From an uncultured Lachnospiraceae bacterium (GTDB lineage: Bacteria > Bacillota > Clostridia > Lachnospirales > Lachnospiraceae), in assembly GCA_910588955.1 (NCBI GenBank), contig CAJURQ010000014.1:11879-75878 (forward strand): a stretch of 64,000 bases of DNA, read 5' to 3'. The notes beneath the pieces are model-generated. The model did not search any database and was not told the origin of the DNA. It was given only the letters and a program-made list of their open reading frames with translations. The translations under genes and the position numbers were made by a program. This document shows positions 25,804-35,265 of the stretch, one piece after another; positions within the stretch are counted from its first letter, which is position 1, and each line of letters begins with the position of its first letter.

Positions 25804-26853
25804 CTAGTAGAGGCTGCCGGAGTTGACAACGGGCTGGGCGTCCCGATTGCTGCAGAGCACCACCAGAAGATTAGATACCATGGCGGCTTTCCGCTCCTCA
25901 TCCAGTTCCACAATTTCCTTCTCGGAAAGGCGGCTCAGTGCCATCTCCACCATACCGACCGCGCCGTCCACGATCATCTTGCGGGCGTCGATCACTGCGG
26001 ATGCCTGCTGTCTCTGCAGCATTGCCGCGGCGATTTCGGGCGCGTAGGCAAGGTAGGTGATCCGCGCCTCGATGATTTCCAGTCCTGCCTGATCCACTTT
26101 GTTCTGAATTTCCTCGCGGATTCTCTGGGCGACTACCTCGCTGGAACCGCGAAGCGACCCTTCATCCGCCTGCCCGTCCCCGGTGGTGTCCACATTTTCC
26201 GCCACATCATAAGGGTAAATCCGCACAATATTCCGAAGTGCGCTGTCGCATTGGAGAGACAGGTATTCCTTGTAGTTATCCACGTTAAATACCGCCTTTG
26301 CGGTGTCCGTCACCCGCCACATCACGGCAATGCCAATCTCGATAGGGTTGCCCAGACAGTCGTTGATTTTCTGGCGGCTGTTGTTCAGTGTCATGATCTT
26401 TAAGGAAATCTTCTTCGTGCCGCTGGTGCTGCCGGTCTGGATGGTCTGTCCGCCGGTCGACAGTGTGAGGAGGTTGCGGGAAGACGAGCCGCCGTCCACG
26501 TCGCCGCTCTGCTTTAATTTCGTCTCCGCTGCGGGATTTAACGCGCTGCAGAACGGGTTTACCCAGTAAAAGCCTTCCTCCTTCAAGGTGCCGATGTAAT
26601 TACCGAACAGAGTCAGGACTACCGCCTCCTGCGGACGCAGAATTGTGAGACCGCAGAATAAAAGCCAGCCGGTGAGCAAATAAATCAGACCGATTATAAA
26701 GAGGGCGATTCCCGCAGGGCTTTGAGGACCGGTTTCGCTCAGCCCCGTGATGCCGCCCACGATCATTGCCGCGATTGCCAGCAGATAGAGAAACAGTGAC
26801 AGGAGCAGCATTGCCATGCCGTTTTTGCTTTTGTTTAATACTTTTTCTTCCAT
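25804..26853 (-). CDS. SPFH/Band-7 domain membrane protein
   Basis: About 349 residues with two hydrophobic segments near the N-terminus (MLLLSLFLYLLAIAAMIVGG and IALFIIGLIYLLTGWLLFCG), followed by an SPFH domain (TILRPQEAVVLTLFGNYIG, PIEIGIAVMWRVTDTAKAVF, RNIVRIYPYDVAENVD) and a helical C-terminal part (EIAAAMLQRQQASAVIDARK). Family members form membrane scaffolds or bind proteases; no specific role is known here. The start at 26853 with GAAGGT upstream is preferred, because the longer frame would begin on the -10 box of the promoter at 26921. The RHH gene follows without a gap. Confidence 0.9.
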   Translation of the reverse strand: MEEKVLNKSKNGMAMLLLSLFLYLLAIAAMIVGGITGLSETGPQSPAGIALFIIGLIYLLTGWLLFCGLTILRPQEAVVLTLFGNYIGTLKEEGFYWVNPFCSALNPAAETKLKQSGDVDGGSSSRNLLTLSTGGQTIQTGSTSGTKKISLKIMTLNNSRQKINDCLGNPIEIGIAVMWRVTDTAKAVFNVDNYKEYLSLQCDSALRNIVRIYPYDVAENVDTTGDGQADEGSLRGSSEVVAQRIREEIQNKVDQAGLEIIEARITYLAYAPEIAAAMLQRQQASAVIDARKMIVDGAVGMVEMALSRLSEKEIVELDEERKAAMVSNLLVVLCSNRDAQPVVNSGSLY

Positions 26854-26920
26854 AATTGTGACCTTCTTTCTTTCGTCGTTGACGTGAGTTATTTGGATAT
26901 TGGGTTGCTTCGATATTTGC

Positions 26921-26949
26921 ATGATATCAAATTGATATCAAAATGTCAA
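26921..26949 (-). promoter_or_regulatory. SPFH promoter with two GATATC sites
   Basis: On the minus strand TTGACA (26949-26944), 17-bp spacer, TATCAT (26926-26921). The spacer contains TTTGATATCAA followed by TTTGATATCA: two GATATC palindromes 11 bases apart, one overlapping the -10 box. This placement would suit a repressor. Confidence 0.78.
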
Positions 26950-26959
26950 CGGGAATTAT

Positions 26960-26992
26960 AAAAAAATGGCAGCCGTTATGAAATCGGCTGCC
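26960..26992 (-). terminator. Terminator after purC
   Basis: On the minus strand GGCAGCCG pairs with CGGCTGCC over nine bases and is followed by ATTTTTTTAT. It separates purC from the SPFH promoter. Confidence 0.88.
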
Positions 26993-27001
26993 GCTCTGCG
27001 C

Positions 27002-27045
27002 AGAATGCGAAGCATTCTCTCAATCAAGTGCGTCGGCACTTGATT
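27002..27045 (-). repeat. Two hairpins downstream of purC, one of the element-B mini-hairpin type
   Basis: AGAATGC, loop GAA, GCATTCT at 27002-27018 shares the ATGC-GNA-GCAT core of the element B copies. AATCAAGTGC/GCACTTGATT at 27022-27045 is a perfect ten-base stem with a GTCG loop. Both lie between the purC stop and its terminator. Confidence 0.65.
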
Positions 27046-27047
27046 TG

Positions 27048-27908
27048 TTACAGTTTCTTTCCGGTCAAAAGCTCGTACCCCTGCAGATACTTGTCGATGG
27101 TTTTCTGCACGATCTCCTCGGGCAGCGTCCAGTCGTGTCCTTCGTTTGCCTTCAGCCAGTCTCTGGCAAACTGCTTGTCGAAGGAGGGCTGGCTGTGTCC
27201 CGGCTCGTAGCCTTCCGCGGGCCAAAAACGGGAACTGTCGGGAGTCAGCATCTCGTCGCCGAGCACGATATTGCCGCCCTCGTCCAGCCCGAACTCAAAT
27301 TTCGTGTCCGCAATGATGATGCCCCGTGTCAGCGCGTACTCGGCGCATTTTTTATAGAGGGCGATGGTGTAATCTCTGAGTTTGGAGGCATATTCCTCCC
27401 CTTTGCCGGGGAAACGCTTCTCCAGATAATCCACGCTCTGCTCGTAGGAGATATTTTCGTCGTGGTCGCCGATTTCCGCCTTGGTGGAGGGGGTGTAGAT
27501 TGGCTCGGGCAGCTTGTCGGATTCCTTGAGACCCTCCGGGAGCGTGATGCCGCAGACCGTGCCGTCCTTCTGGTAGCTAGCCCAGCCGCTGCCGGTGATA
27601 TAGCCACGGACGATGCACTCGATGGGGAGCATGTTCAGTTTCCGGCAGAGCATACTGTTGCCGTCGAACTTCTCCTGTCTGAAAAATTCGGGCATGTCGT
27701 TCACATCCACGGAAATCATGTGGTTGGGCAGGATATCACTCGTCATGTCGAACCAGAATTTGGACATCTGGGTCAGAACCGTGCCCTTTTTGGTCACCTG
27801 ATTCTTTAAAATTACGTCAAAACAGCTGATGCGGTCGGTGGCGACCATAATCAGACTGTCGCCGTTGTCATAAATTTCGCGTACTTTTCCTTCTTTGATT
27901 GGTTTCAT
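27048..27908 (-). CDS. purC: Phosphoribosylaminoimidazole-succinocarboxamide synthase (SAICAR synthetase)
   Basis: ATP-dependent ligase of purine synthesis that joins aspartate to CAIR. 286 residues from ATG 27908, which follows GAAAGGAAC; the longer in-frame start adds a polar leader without homology. Family motifs: KEGKVREIYDNGDSLIMVATDRISCFD at the N-terminus (ATP site), PIECIVRGYITGSGW, and GIIIADTKFEFGLDE near residue 200, and DSSRFWPAEGYEPG later. It is alone here, away from other pur genes, with its own promoter and terminator. Confidence 0.96.
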   Translation of the reverse strand: MKPIKEGKVREIYDNGDSLIMVATDRISCFDVILKNQVTKKGTVLTQMSKFWFDMTSDILPNHMISVDVNDMPEFFRQEKFDGNSMLCRKLNMLPIECIVRGYITGSGWASYQKDGTVCGITLPEGLKESDKLPEPIYTPSTKAEIGDHDENISYEQSVDYLEKRFPGKGEEYASKLRDYTIALYKKCAEYALTRGIIIADTKFEFGLDEGGNIVLGDEMLTPDSSRFWPAEGYEPGHSQPSFDKQFARDWLKANEGHDWTLPEEIVQKTIDKYLQGYELLTGKKL

Positions 27909-27971
27909 GGCGTTCCTTTCTTTTTGTGAAGTCCGCAGCACAGGGCTTCGGAAATTTCTTGTCTGAATACT

Positions 27972-28000
27972 ATACTAAACCAATGCGGGGGGATTGACAA
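27972..28000 (-). promoter_or_regulatory. purC promoter
   Basis: On the minus strand TTGTCA (28000-27995), 17-bp spacer, TAGTAT (27977-27972), 63 bases before the purC start. No purine or ZTP riboswitch is evident in the short leader. Confidence 0.68.
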
Positions 28001-28068
28001 CAAAATATCGGTTCATTTGATAAAAAAATGGTCAATCAATTCTGCATGGCTGAGCTTTTATAAAAAAA

Positions 28069-28097
28069 TTGCGGGGGAGGAGTACGAGTGATATAAT
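28069..28097 (+). promoter_or_regulatory. Promoter of the transglutaminase surface protein
   Basis: TTGCGG (28069-28074), 17-bp spacer, perfect TATAAT (28092-28097), about 50 bases before the start codon. Confidence 0.68.
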
Positions 28098-28149
28098 AGT
28101 TTATAATTGTGTCTAGGATAAAGAAATAACGAGAGTGTGAGGGAGAAAA

Positions 28150-31100
28150 ATGACAGGAAAAAGGAAAAAGAGGAGTGGACGGCTTATCTTGGCGGCGGCA
28201 TGTCTGCTGTTAGGCATTGCCATGCCTGTGAAGGCGTCGGAGGAGACGCCCACCTCCGGAAAATGCGGAGACAATATCACATGGAAAATTGAAAAACTTG
28301 CCACAGCGGGGCGGGAGGACGATACGCTGAAGCTGACCGGCAGCGGACCGATGTACAATTATCTGGAGAAGAAGGAGAACGATTTTTCGTTTTGGTATGA
28401 AGCGAATCCGCCCTGGAAAGATCAATCCTTTATCGGGGTCAGTTTGGACAATGACATTACGACCATCGGAGACGGCGCCTTTGAGAGCTTCTGGCTGTAT
28501 GATGTGAAACAGGGGGAGATTGACTTTTCACAGTACGGGACGATGATTCTGCCCAAAAATCTGACGTCAATTGGCAGGCAGGCTTTTGCCAATGCCAGTA
28601 TCAGCACCCTTTACATTGGACCGAAAGTTACGAAGGTAGGGCAGGACGCGTTTGTTTCGTGCCATGTCGAAGATTTGTTTGTGGCGGGAAAATCGCTGGA
28701 TTTCAGTAAGGTGCAGGGAGTTTTTGCATATAGCTGGCTGGAGACCATCCACGCGCCCAAAGGCTCTAAGGCGGAAGCCTATGCCAAGGAAAACGGCTAT
28801 GCCTTTGTGGAATGGGACGGCACGGATTATGGAAAGACGAGCTATACGCTTACGCTGGATGCGGGGGACGGCGCGTTTTCGCGGGCAGCGTCCTCGTCGA
28901 GCTATACAATCAGTGAGGACAGGAAGACGGCTGTGCGGGAGGTGAGCATGAGCGAGGATTCTGTGCCTGCGCCCGATATTGCGCCTGCGCTGGCGGGAAA
29001 ATATTTCGGCGGCTGGTATGCGGGGGACGAACCTTTTGACTTTGAAAAGCCCCTGAAGCAGGATATGACGCTGACGGCGAAGTGGCTGGAGGAACCGCCG
29101 CCGCCTGTTTTGAAGATGGTAAATGATTGGGAATGGTCGATGACGCTTTTCTGGGATATGCGGCTGGACGAGAATCTGAAAGGCTATCGTGTTTATCGTG
29201 CCGATACCCCGGACGCAGCGTTTGTAAAGATAACGGAAAACGATTTGCCGGCAGACAAGGCCGCTTATACGGATTCGATAGCAAAAGAGGATATCCCCCA
29301 AAAAGCAGCGTATCGCTACCGTATAGAAGCGGTGTACGAGATAGAAGGCGCAGAAAAGACGCTGGAGAGCAATATCGTATCCTGTGACGGCATGATTTAT
29401 AATACCGATTTAATCAAGCATACCGGTGGTCTCTATGTGGGGGCAAAGCTGGTGGACAAGAAGAAACAGAAGATATCGTCGCTTACGCTTCACGAGGGGG
29501 AAACCAGTGAGGAACTGTTTCTCGCGCTTGAGAAGAAGGATGGTACGACCGTTCTCTGGCAGGATGCGCTGCAGGATATTTCGGGAGATGTGTCTTTTGA
29601 GTGGGGATTAGGACTGCCTTATCCGTTCGGGGTTCCGGAGAGCTATGTGAGTGAAGAGACGGCGCCTTACGAGTATGCCAGATTTCCGATGGGGTATCTC
29701 TATGACACATCCTGCACCAGACTGAAAGGGCTGAAAATCACGGAAGGACAGCAGCTTTATCTCTATGTGGCAGGGCAGCCGGGATTTATGATGGCTATTC
29801 CCGTTACTGTGGAAGCGGCGGAGCCGGGAGTCAGTTATCCGTCTTATGACGATAAGGAAGGTATCGTGACGGACGATTTGCAGAAGGGTCTGCAGATTCT
29901 CCGCGATGCGGTGCGGAACCGCATCAAGCATAAGGTCGTTTATATTAAGAAATCAGCCTGTGATCCTTCGATTGCGGCATACAATGAACTGCGGGCGCAG
30001 GATAAGGAAGATAATCCGTCGGGTGATCCCCGCGGCGGTTTCATTCCGGAATGGCTGGAAGCGGAGCTTTTTGATATAAACAAAGGACGGCCGGGTATGG
30101 CGCCCTGGGAGGGGGATTACGCATTCTTTGCGATTGGCCAGCGTGGAATACATGCTGATTTGGACAATCCGGTTAAAATATATGGAGAGGATTATTTTAA
30201 GCTGGAGCTGAATGCAGACCAGTATGTGACTACGCTTGAACAGGAGGCGGCGGTGGACGCAAAGGTTGCGGAGCTTCTGAACGGCAGATTTGCGGGGCTG
30301 AAAGGCAAAAGTGAGTATGCCAGGGCGAAGGCACTTTACGACTTTGTTTCCACATCCATGCACTATGACAACAGTGATCCTGTGTATCATTGGGCATATG
30401 GCGGCCTGTGTCTTGGGAAGGCGACCTGCGGCGGTTCAGCCCTTTCCTTTCAGCGGCTTGCAGCAGAGCTCGGGTTGGAAAGCAAGGTTTTGGTTGGGCT
30501 GGATCCGGGTGCCCACGCTTATAATCTGGTCAAAATTCAAGGGAAGTTTTACTATCTGGACTGTACAGTGAAAGACCCGAGGAGAGGCTTTTTAAAAGGT
30601 TCGAGTACTTTTTCACATGCGCCGTTGCAGTCTCCTTATCTGTCCACAGCTTTTAAAATAGCCTATATGGATCAGATATCAGTGACAGACTATCAACCGG
30701 GGGCATCTTCTACGCTTGGAAAAACAGCGCTCAGGGCATTGACGGATGAGGAGATCAATGCAGTGTCCGAGGGCGCGTATACGGGTATCGCAGGCAGGAC
30801 GAAGGCAAACTATGCGGTTAAAGGCACCGTTATTCAGGCGACGCCTTTTGACAAGGAGCATCCCTTAAAGCCGGTCTATGATGCGAATGCGGATACACAA
30901 AATTATATGCTGGCATTCCGGCTGACCATTGATAAAGAGAAACTTGACGAGAACGGGACGGTCAAACTTTTTGTGGGAGCAGGGGAGAGCGAAAGCTTTA
31001 CGAAAGCAAATTCCAAGTTAAAGGACGGCTATCTGGATGTTCTATGTCCGATCGACGAAGGGGTATCCATTGCGATCGACTACGACACGGATGATGAGAA

Positions 31101-33846
31101 TGCATCAAGATATGAGGCAGTGACTTATACGATGGATTTCTCGAAGCTGGTCAAGGCGCCGGTTCGGGCAAGCGGCACAGTGCAGGAGAGGACTGACGCA
31201 GTGGCGGAGACCGGAATTGAGCTTTCCAGCCCGTCTATGATCTATCGAAATAGCGATAAAGAAGTGACGGCGGTATACGATGCCGTGGCTTATTCATCGG
31301 CGATCAACAAGGAGAACACCGGTCTTGCGGAGACGGCGGGTAATTATGCGGCGCTGCGCATCAGCGCGCCCGAGGCGATGCTGGGGACGAAGGCGCTTGG
31401 GAATACGACAGCGGCGTTTTTGCAGGAATCCGGCGATGGTTCCGGTAATAGTCCGCAGTCTGATGGCTGTGTGATGAAGTGGGGAGCGAATCAGACATAT
31501 CTGGATTGCTTCTGTAAGATGGAGAAGGGGAAGGATAAGTCCCTTACCATCATCTGGGCAGGCAAGGATACGCAGACACAGAACATTACCCTGCGGGCGT
31601 CGCAGGACTGCTATATGGAGACCGACGGATCGGGTAAAGACGCCCCGAAGAAAGTCGCTTTCAACGGGCTTCCTGCCACGCTCTATGTGGGACAAAGCCA
31701 GATTGCGGATGTAAAGGTGACGAAAGCTTATGAGAAAGATGAAGTGCAGCTCAGTTTTACGTCGGACGACAGCAATATACTCAGCGTGAACCGTGTGACG
31801 GGTGAAGTGAAGGCGCTCAGACCGGGCAAGGCGACTTTGACGGTGCGCGCGGCGGGTCTTGACAGAAAGGGTAAAGTTGTCTCAGCCAGCAAAAAGATTA
31901 CCGTGAAGCAGGTGCCTGCGCCTGCCGGGGTGAAGATCACGGAGATAAAAGATGTGAGCGCGGCGGCAACATGGAAGAAGAACAGCAACAGTCGATGGAC
32001 GGAAGGATATGCCGTGCCTTACACAAGCAGTCTTGGCAGCAACGCAAAGGCATGGAAAGCGGCGGTGGAGAAAGCTTTGACAGAAGCCGTGCCGGATAAC
32101 GGGATGCCGGAGAATATGACTGCCGAGCAAAAGCAGGCTCTTGAGAACAAATTATCCGACGCGCTCTGCCCGGGTGCGGAAGGAAAAGTCGTGACGGCGA
32201 GTGCGCGGGTAACTGAGGGCAGGCTGGTATGGGAAAGCGGTCTGCGCCCGAATACTTCCTATGTATTCTATCTGCGGAACATGACCGAGAATGCGGCGGG
32301 AGAAGTCAGTTATGCGGGATGGATGAGCGGTAAGCTTACGACGAAGATGCCGGTGCTGACGAAGATACAGCTTACGGCTTATGATGCGAACGGAGCGGCG
32401 GTCGCGTTCAACGATCTGGAAAACGGCGGTTACAGTTACACAGATCCGACAAATGACAGGATTCCCGCAAGCGTAGGATATGAATTGTCCGCTGCGGATT
32501 CGTGGCAGAACGATAAGGATATCTTTAAGAGCCCTTCCTATAAGAGTACCAACGCGAAGGTGGTCAAGGTCAACGGCAAAGGGCAGCTAAGCCTTGGCGG
32601 TCATGCCGGAACAGCGGAGATTTATGTGACGGGTAAGGATACAAGCGGTGCGGTAAGGGAATCCAACAGAATTACAATCAGGGTAGTGAAATCGCTCCAG
32701 ACGATTAAGGACAAGACGACTAAGCTGACGCTCGGACAGTCCGTTTCCGTACAGGAGCTCGTCGGCTGTGATTTGAAAGGCTCCGCGGATGCGTTTGCGC
32801 TGGAAAAAGTGGATCTCGCGGCGATGGTGGACGAATTGGAACAGAACGGCAGGGACTGCTTTACGGTGGTATACCCGGCGGGAGAGAAGGAGAAGGCGTT
32901 GATTACACCTTTTGCGTATCCTGTGGACGAAATGAGCGGGGAACGAAAGAAGGGAGCGAGCCTTACCATATCTGTGAAGCTGTATGACAAAGCCGGGGAA
33001 GGAAGGCGGCTTCTTGATACGAAGAATGCGGTTATCAAGGTCAATGATATGCCTGCGCCGTCAATCAGTAAAGTGGCGGTTCTGGACAACTCCGTGGACA
33101 TTACTTTCAAACCGAGCGCGGTGGTGCAGGAGATGGAAGGCGCGCAGTATTACTACACGCTGACGCTGACCAATCAGAGTACAGGTGAGGAGAAGACCTA
33201 CAAGGCGCTGGCGGAGGAAAGCAGCAGTGGACCTTCGCAGACATTTGTGTATGAGCCGGTTTTAGATAAGAAGGGACAGTTATCTGCCTATCGTTGCACG
33301 ATAAACGGTCTGGCGGCTGCTACGGGTTATGAAGCTGTGGTGACGGCAAATTATCTGCCGACAGCGCAGGGAGAGCAGACAGGTTCGACAAAAACGCCTG
33401 TGCAGAAGGATTCCGGAAAGAAGAAGTTTACGACCTTAAAGCCGGTGCTCGCGGCGGAGAATAGTATGAAGATTTCTCTTGTGAGTTTGGAGGAGCTGTG
33501 GGCGGACGCCGATGCGGCAGGACAGGAAATCACACATGATACCGTGGTGGAGCTGAGGAATGGAAAAACATATGTTATGTTTGCGGATATCGGAGACTAT
33601 GACAGAGTTCTGGGGGCGGATCGCATCAAGTGGAGCGTGACCTCCGATCCGAAGGGTGCGGCTGCGGTGAAAGCGTCCTCCGACAGCTATGCGGCGAATC
33701 TGACGCTTAGCAGATGCGGCACGGTCAGGGTGCAGGCGGTATCCACATTGTCGAAGAAGGTGGTGTGCAGCTTTACGGTGGAAGTGAAGCCTTATCAGTA
33801 CGATAACGGCAGTACGCAGGCAGGAGGAAACGAAAATGAAAACTAG
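28150..33846 (+). CDS. Giant secreted transglutaminase-like surface protein (1898 aa)
   Basis: Signal peptide at 1-33 (LILAAACLLLGIAMPVKASE). Next comes a BspA-like leucine-rich region (about 70-190, MILPKNLTSIGRQAFANASI), a Flg_new/InlB-type repeat (about 235-315, GKYFGGWYAGDEPFDFEKPL), an FN3-like segment (about 318-410), and the transglutaminase-like domain (about 690-810) with Cys760 (KATCGGSA), His789 (GAHAYNLV) and Asp804 (YYLDCTV) forming a complete papain-type triad. A Big_2 domain (about 1175-1250, NILSVNRVTGEVKALRPGKA) and several beta domains follow. No LPxTG or membrane anchor is present at the end. The stop overlaps the next gene by 11 bases. Probable cell-surface protein, crosslinking or protease activity; substrate unknown. 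Confidence 0.85.
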   Translation: MTGKRKKRSGRLILAAACLLLGIAMPVKASEETPTSGKCGDNITWKIEKLATAGREDDTLKLTGSGPMYNYLEKKENDFSFWYEANPPWKDQSFIGVSLDNDITTIGDGAFESFWLYDVKQGEIDFSQYGTMILPKNLTSIGRQAFANASISTLYIGPKVTKVGQDAFVSCHVEDLFVAGKSLDFSKVQGVFAYSWLETIHAPKGSKAEAYAKENGYAFVEWDGTDYGKTSYTLTLDAGDGAFSRAASSSSYTISEDRKTAVREVSMSEDSVPAPDIAPALAGKYFGGWYAGDEPFDFEKPLKQDMTLTAKWLEEPPPPVLKMVNDWEWSMTLFWDMRLDENLKGYRVYRADTPDAAFVKITENDLPADKAAYTDSIAKEDIPQKAAYRYRIEAVYEIEGAEKTLESNIVSCDGMIYNTDLIKHTGGLYVGAKLVDKKKQKISSLTLHEGETSEELFLALEKKDGTTVLWQDALQDISGDVSFEWGLGLPYPFGVPESYVSEETAPYEYARFPMGYLYDTSCTRLKGLKITEGQQLYLYVAGQPGFMMAIPVTVEAAEPGVSYPSYDDKEGIVTDDLQKGLQILRDAVRNRIKHKVVYIKKSACDPSIAAYNELRAQDKEDNPSGDPRGGFIPEWLEAELFDINKGRPGMAPWEGDYAFFAIGQRGIHADLDNPVKIYGEDYFKLELNADQYVTTLEQEAAVDAKVAELLNGRFAGLKGKSEYARAKALYDFVSTSMHYDNSDPVYHWAYGGLCLGKATCGGSALSFQRLAAELGLESKVLVGLDPGAHAYNLVKIQGKFYYLDCTVKDPRRGFLKGSSTFSHAPLQSPYLSTAFKIAYMDQISVTDYQPGASSTLGKTALRALTDEEINAVSEGAYTGIAGRTKANYAVKGTVIQATPFDKEHPLKPVYDANADTQNYMLAFRLTIDKEKLDENGTVKLFVGAGESESFTKANSKLKDGYLDVLCPIDEGVSIAIDYDTDDENASRYEAVTYTMDFSKLVKAPVRASGTVQERTDAVAETGIELSSPSMIYRNSDKEVTAVYDAVAYSSAINKENTGLAETAGNYAALRISAPEAMLGTKALGNTTAAFLQESGDGSGNSPQSDGCVMKWGANQTYLDCFCKMEKGKDKSLTIIWAGKDTQTQNITLRASQDCYMETDGSGKDAPKKVAFNGLPATLYVGQSQIADVKVTKAYEKDEVQLSFTSDDSNILSVNRVTGEVKALRPGKATLTVRAAGLDRKGKVVSASKKITVKQVPAPAGVKITEIKDVSAAATWKKNSNSRWTEGYAVPYTSSLGSNAKAWKAAVEKALTEAVPDNGMPENMTAEQKQALENKLSDALCPGAEGKVVTASARVTEGRLVWESGLRPNTSYVFYLRNMTENAAGEVSYAGWMSGKLTTKMPVLTKIQLTAYDANGAAVAFNDLENGGYSYTDPTNDRIPASVGYELSAADSWQNDKDIFKSPSYKSTNAKVVKVNGKGQLSLGGHAGTAEIYVTGKDTSGAVRESNRITIRVVKSLQTIKDKTTKLTLGQSVSVQELVGCDLKGSADAFALEKVDLAAMVDELEQNGRDCFTVVYPAGEKEKALITPFAYPVDEMSGERKKGASLTISVKLYDKAGEGRRLLDTKNAVIKVNDMPAPSISKVAVLDNSVDITFKPSAVVQEMEGAQYYYTLTLTNQSTGEEKTYKALAEESSSGPSQTFVYEPVLDKKGQLSAYRCTINGLAAATGYEAVVTANYLPTAQGEQTGSTKTPVQKDSGKKKFTTLKPVLAAENSMKISLVSLEELWADADAAGQEITHDTVVELRNGKTYVMFADIGDYDRVLGADRIKWSVTSDPKGAAAVKASSDSYAANLTLSRCGTVRVQAVSTLSKKVVCSFTVEVKPYQYDNGSTQAGGNENEN

Positions 33847-35158
33847 GGCGGCAATGATATGGAAGCGGTATAAAAAAGGGATTGTCTGTATGTTAGCAGG
33901 AGTTTTGCTTGTACAAAGTTGTTATCCGGCGGAGGCGGAGGAGCCTGCCGCATGGGAAAGCATTTCTGAAAACACGGTTGAGGAAGTCGGCTTCGGGGAA
34001 GCGGAAGATGCTTCACAGGAGCCAGAGACGCCGGAAACGGAAGAGATTTTGTCGGAGGACACAGAGGGGAAGACTTCTGGTCAGGAAGAGAGGCTTTCCG
34101 GGGAAACGGTGTCGGAGAACAGTATATCGGAAAACAGCGTGTCGGAAAACAGTGCGGAGAGCGGGATGCCGGCTGCGGACGAAGAACCGGCGGAGAACGG
34201 GGAAGATCAGAGTGCGCCGGAAGAGAGCGTGTCGGGAAACAGCACGGAGGAGACGGTATCAGAGAACACAACCGAAGAGAGCGTTTCAGAAAATACCGTG
34301 GAAGAGCCGGAGGAGACGGAAGAGGAGAGTGTTTCGGAGAATAGCGCAGAGGAGAGTGTTTCGGGGAACACAACGGAGGAGAGTGTGTCAGAGAACACGA
34401 CGCCGGACAGCGTATCCGCCAATACCATGAGCGTGAACGACATGTCGACGGATGCGGGCAGCAGGGCATCCGTACCGCCGACAGCGCCGGTGATCAAGAG
34501 CGTTGTGCCGAAAGATACCACGGCGGAGATTCAGTTTACTCATTTACTGGAGGGAGAGCAGAGTACGGGAATCCTGTATGAGGTGCTGCTTACGGATGAG
34601 GTTAACGGGGCGCAGCGGACACTTTCCGGGAAAGAGCCGGGTGCAATTACCATTGACAGCTATGACGGAAAAGCGCTGAATACCTTTCAAATGAACGGTC
34701 TTTCCGCGAACAAGAAGTATTCCGTCGTTCTGCGGGCAAAATACGGAGATACCGGGGAACCTGTCTCCTCCGCAAAGAAAGTCTTTACCACCAAAAAGGA
34801 TATGATTGCGACGAACGGAAGCATGAAAGTTCGTTATGCCGATATGGAGGCGATGAAAAATGACCGCACGAAGAAACCGGAGGAGGTGCCGACGACCGGG
34901 GTGGAAATGACGACTGGGGAAAGCTGCGCCCTGTACGCACAAGTGAGCAGGTTGATGCGGGCTGTGGAGACGGATAAATTGAAGTGGACGGTGACGCCTA
35001 TGAATGAGGCTTCACCGAAGAACGGTCTGAAGGTCAAGGCAAGCAAGTCTACCTATGAGGCTGTGCTGACTGCCCAGACGCCGGGCAGCTATCTGGTGAC
35101 GGCGACAAATACCCTTTCCAAAGAAGAGGCGGCGCGTTTTCAGGTGACAGTAAAATAA
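33836..35158 (+). CDS. Secreted VSEN-repeat protein, partner of the transglutaminase protein
   Basis: A 440-residue protein. The N-terminus is an export signal (GIVCMLAGVLLVQSCYPAEA). Residues about 45-205 are acidic low-complexity sequence dominated by a five-residue motif VS[EGA]N followed by T/S-x-E-E (for example ESVSENTVEE, ESVSGNTTEE). An FN3-like domain (about 218-320, PTAPVIKSVVPKDTTAEIQF) follows, and the last 115 residues (NGSMKVRYADMEAMKND to VTATNTLSKEEAARFQVTVK) parallel the C-terminus of the preceding 1898-residue protein. The genes overlap by 11 bases with GAGGAAACGAAA as ribosome binding site, so the proteins are probably made together. No function known. Confidence 0.82.
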   Translation: MKTRAAMIWKRYKKGIVCMLAGVLLVQSCYPAEAEEPAAWESISENTVEEVGFGEAEDASQEPETPETEEILSEDTEGKTSGQEERLSGETVSENSISENSVSENSAESGMPAADEEPAENGEDQSAPEESVSGNSTEETVSENTTEESVSENTVEEPEETEEESVSENSAEESVSGNTTEESVSENTTPDSVSANTMSVNDMSTDAGSRASVPPTAPVIKSVVPKDTTAEIQFTHLLEGEQSTGILYEVLLTDEVNGAQRTLSGKEPGAITIDSYDGKALNTFQMNGLSANKKYSVVLRAKYGDTGEPVSSAKKVFTTKKDMIATNGSMKVRYADMEAMKNDRTKKPEEVPTTGVEMTTGESCALYAQVSRLMRAVETDKLKWTVTPMNEASPKNGLKVKASKSTYEAVLTAQTPGSYLVTATNTLSKEEAARFQVTVK

Positions 35159-35206
35159 GCGGCGCAGGACATTTGTCAAAGCAAAAGGGGTAATGATATT
35201 TTTCTC

Positions 35207-35235
35207 GTGACAGGAAGAAAGATTTGGCGTAAAAT
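35207..35235 (+). promoter_or_regulatory. Rubrerythrin promoter
   Basis: GTGACA (35207-35212), 17-bp spacer, TAAAAT (35230-35235), 31 bases before the start codon. A second possible -35, TTGTCA, is at 35173. Confidence 0.55.
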
Positions 35236-35265
35236 GGAGATACTATCGAAAAAGGAGGGTCTGTT

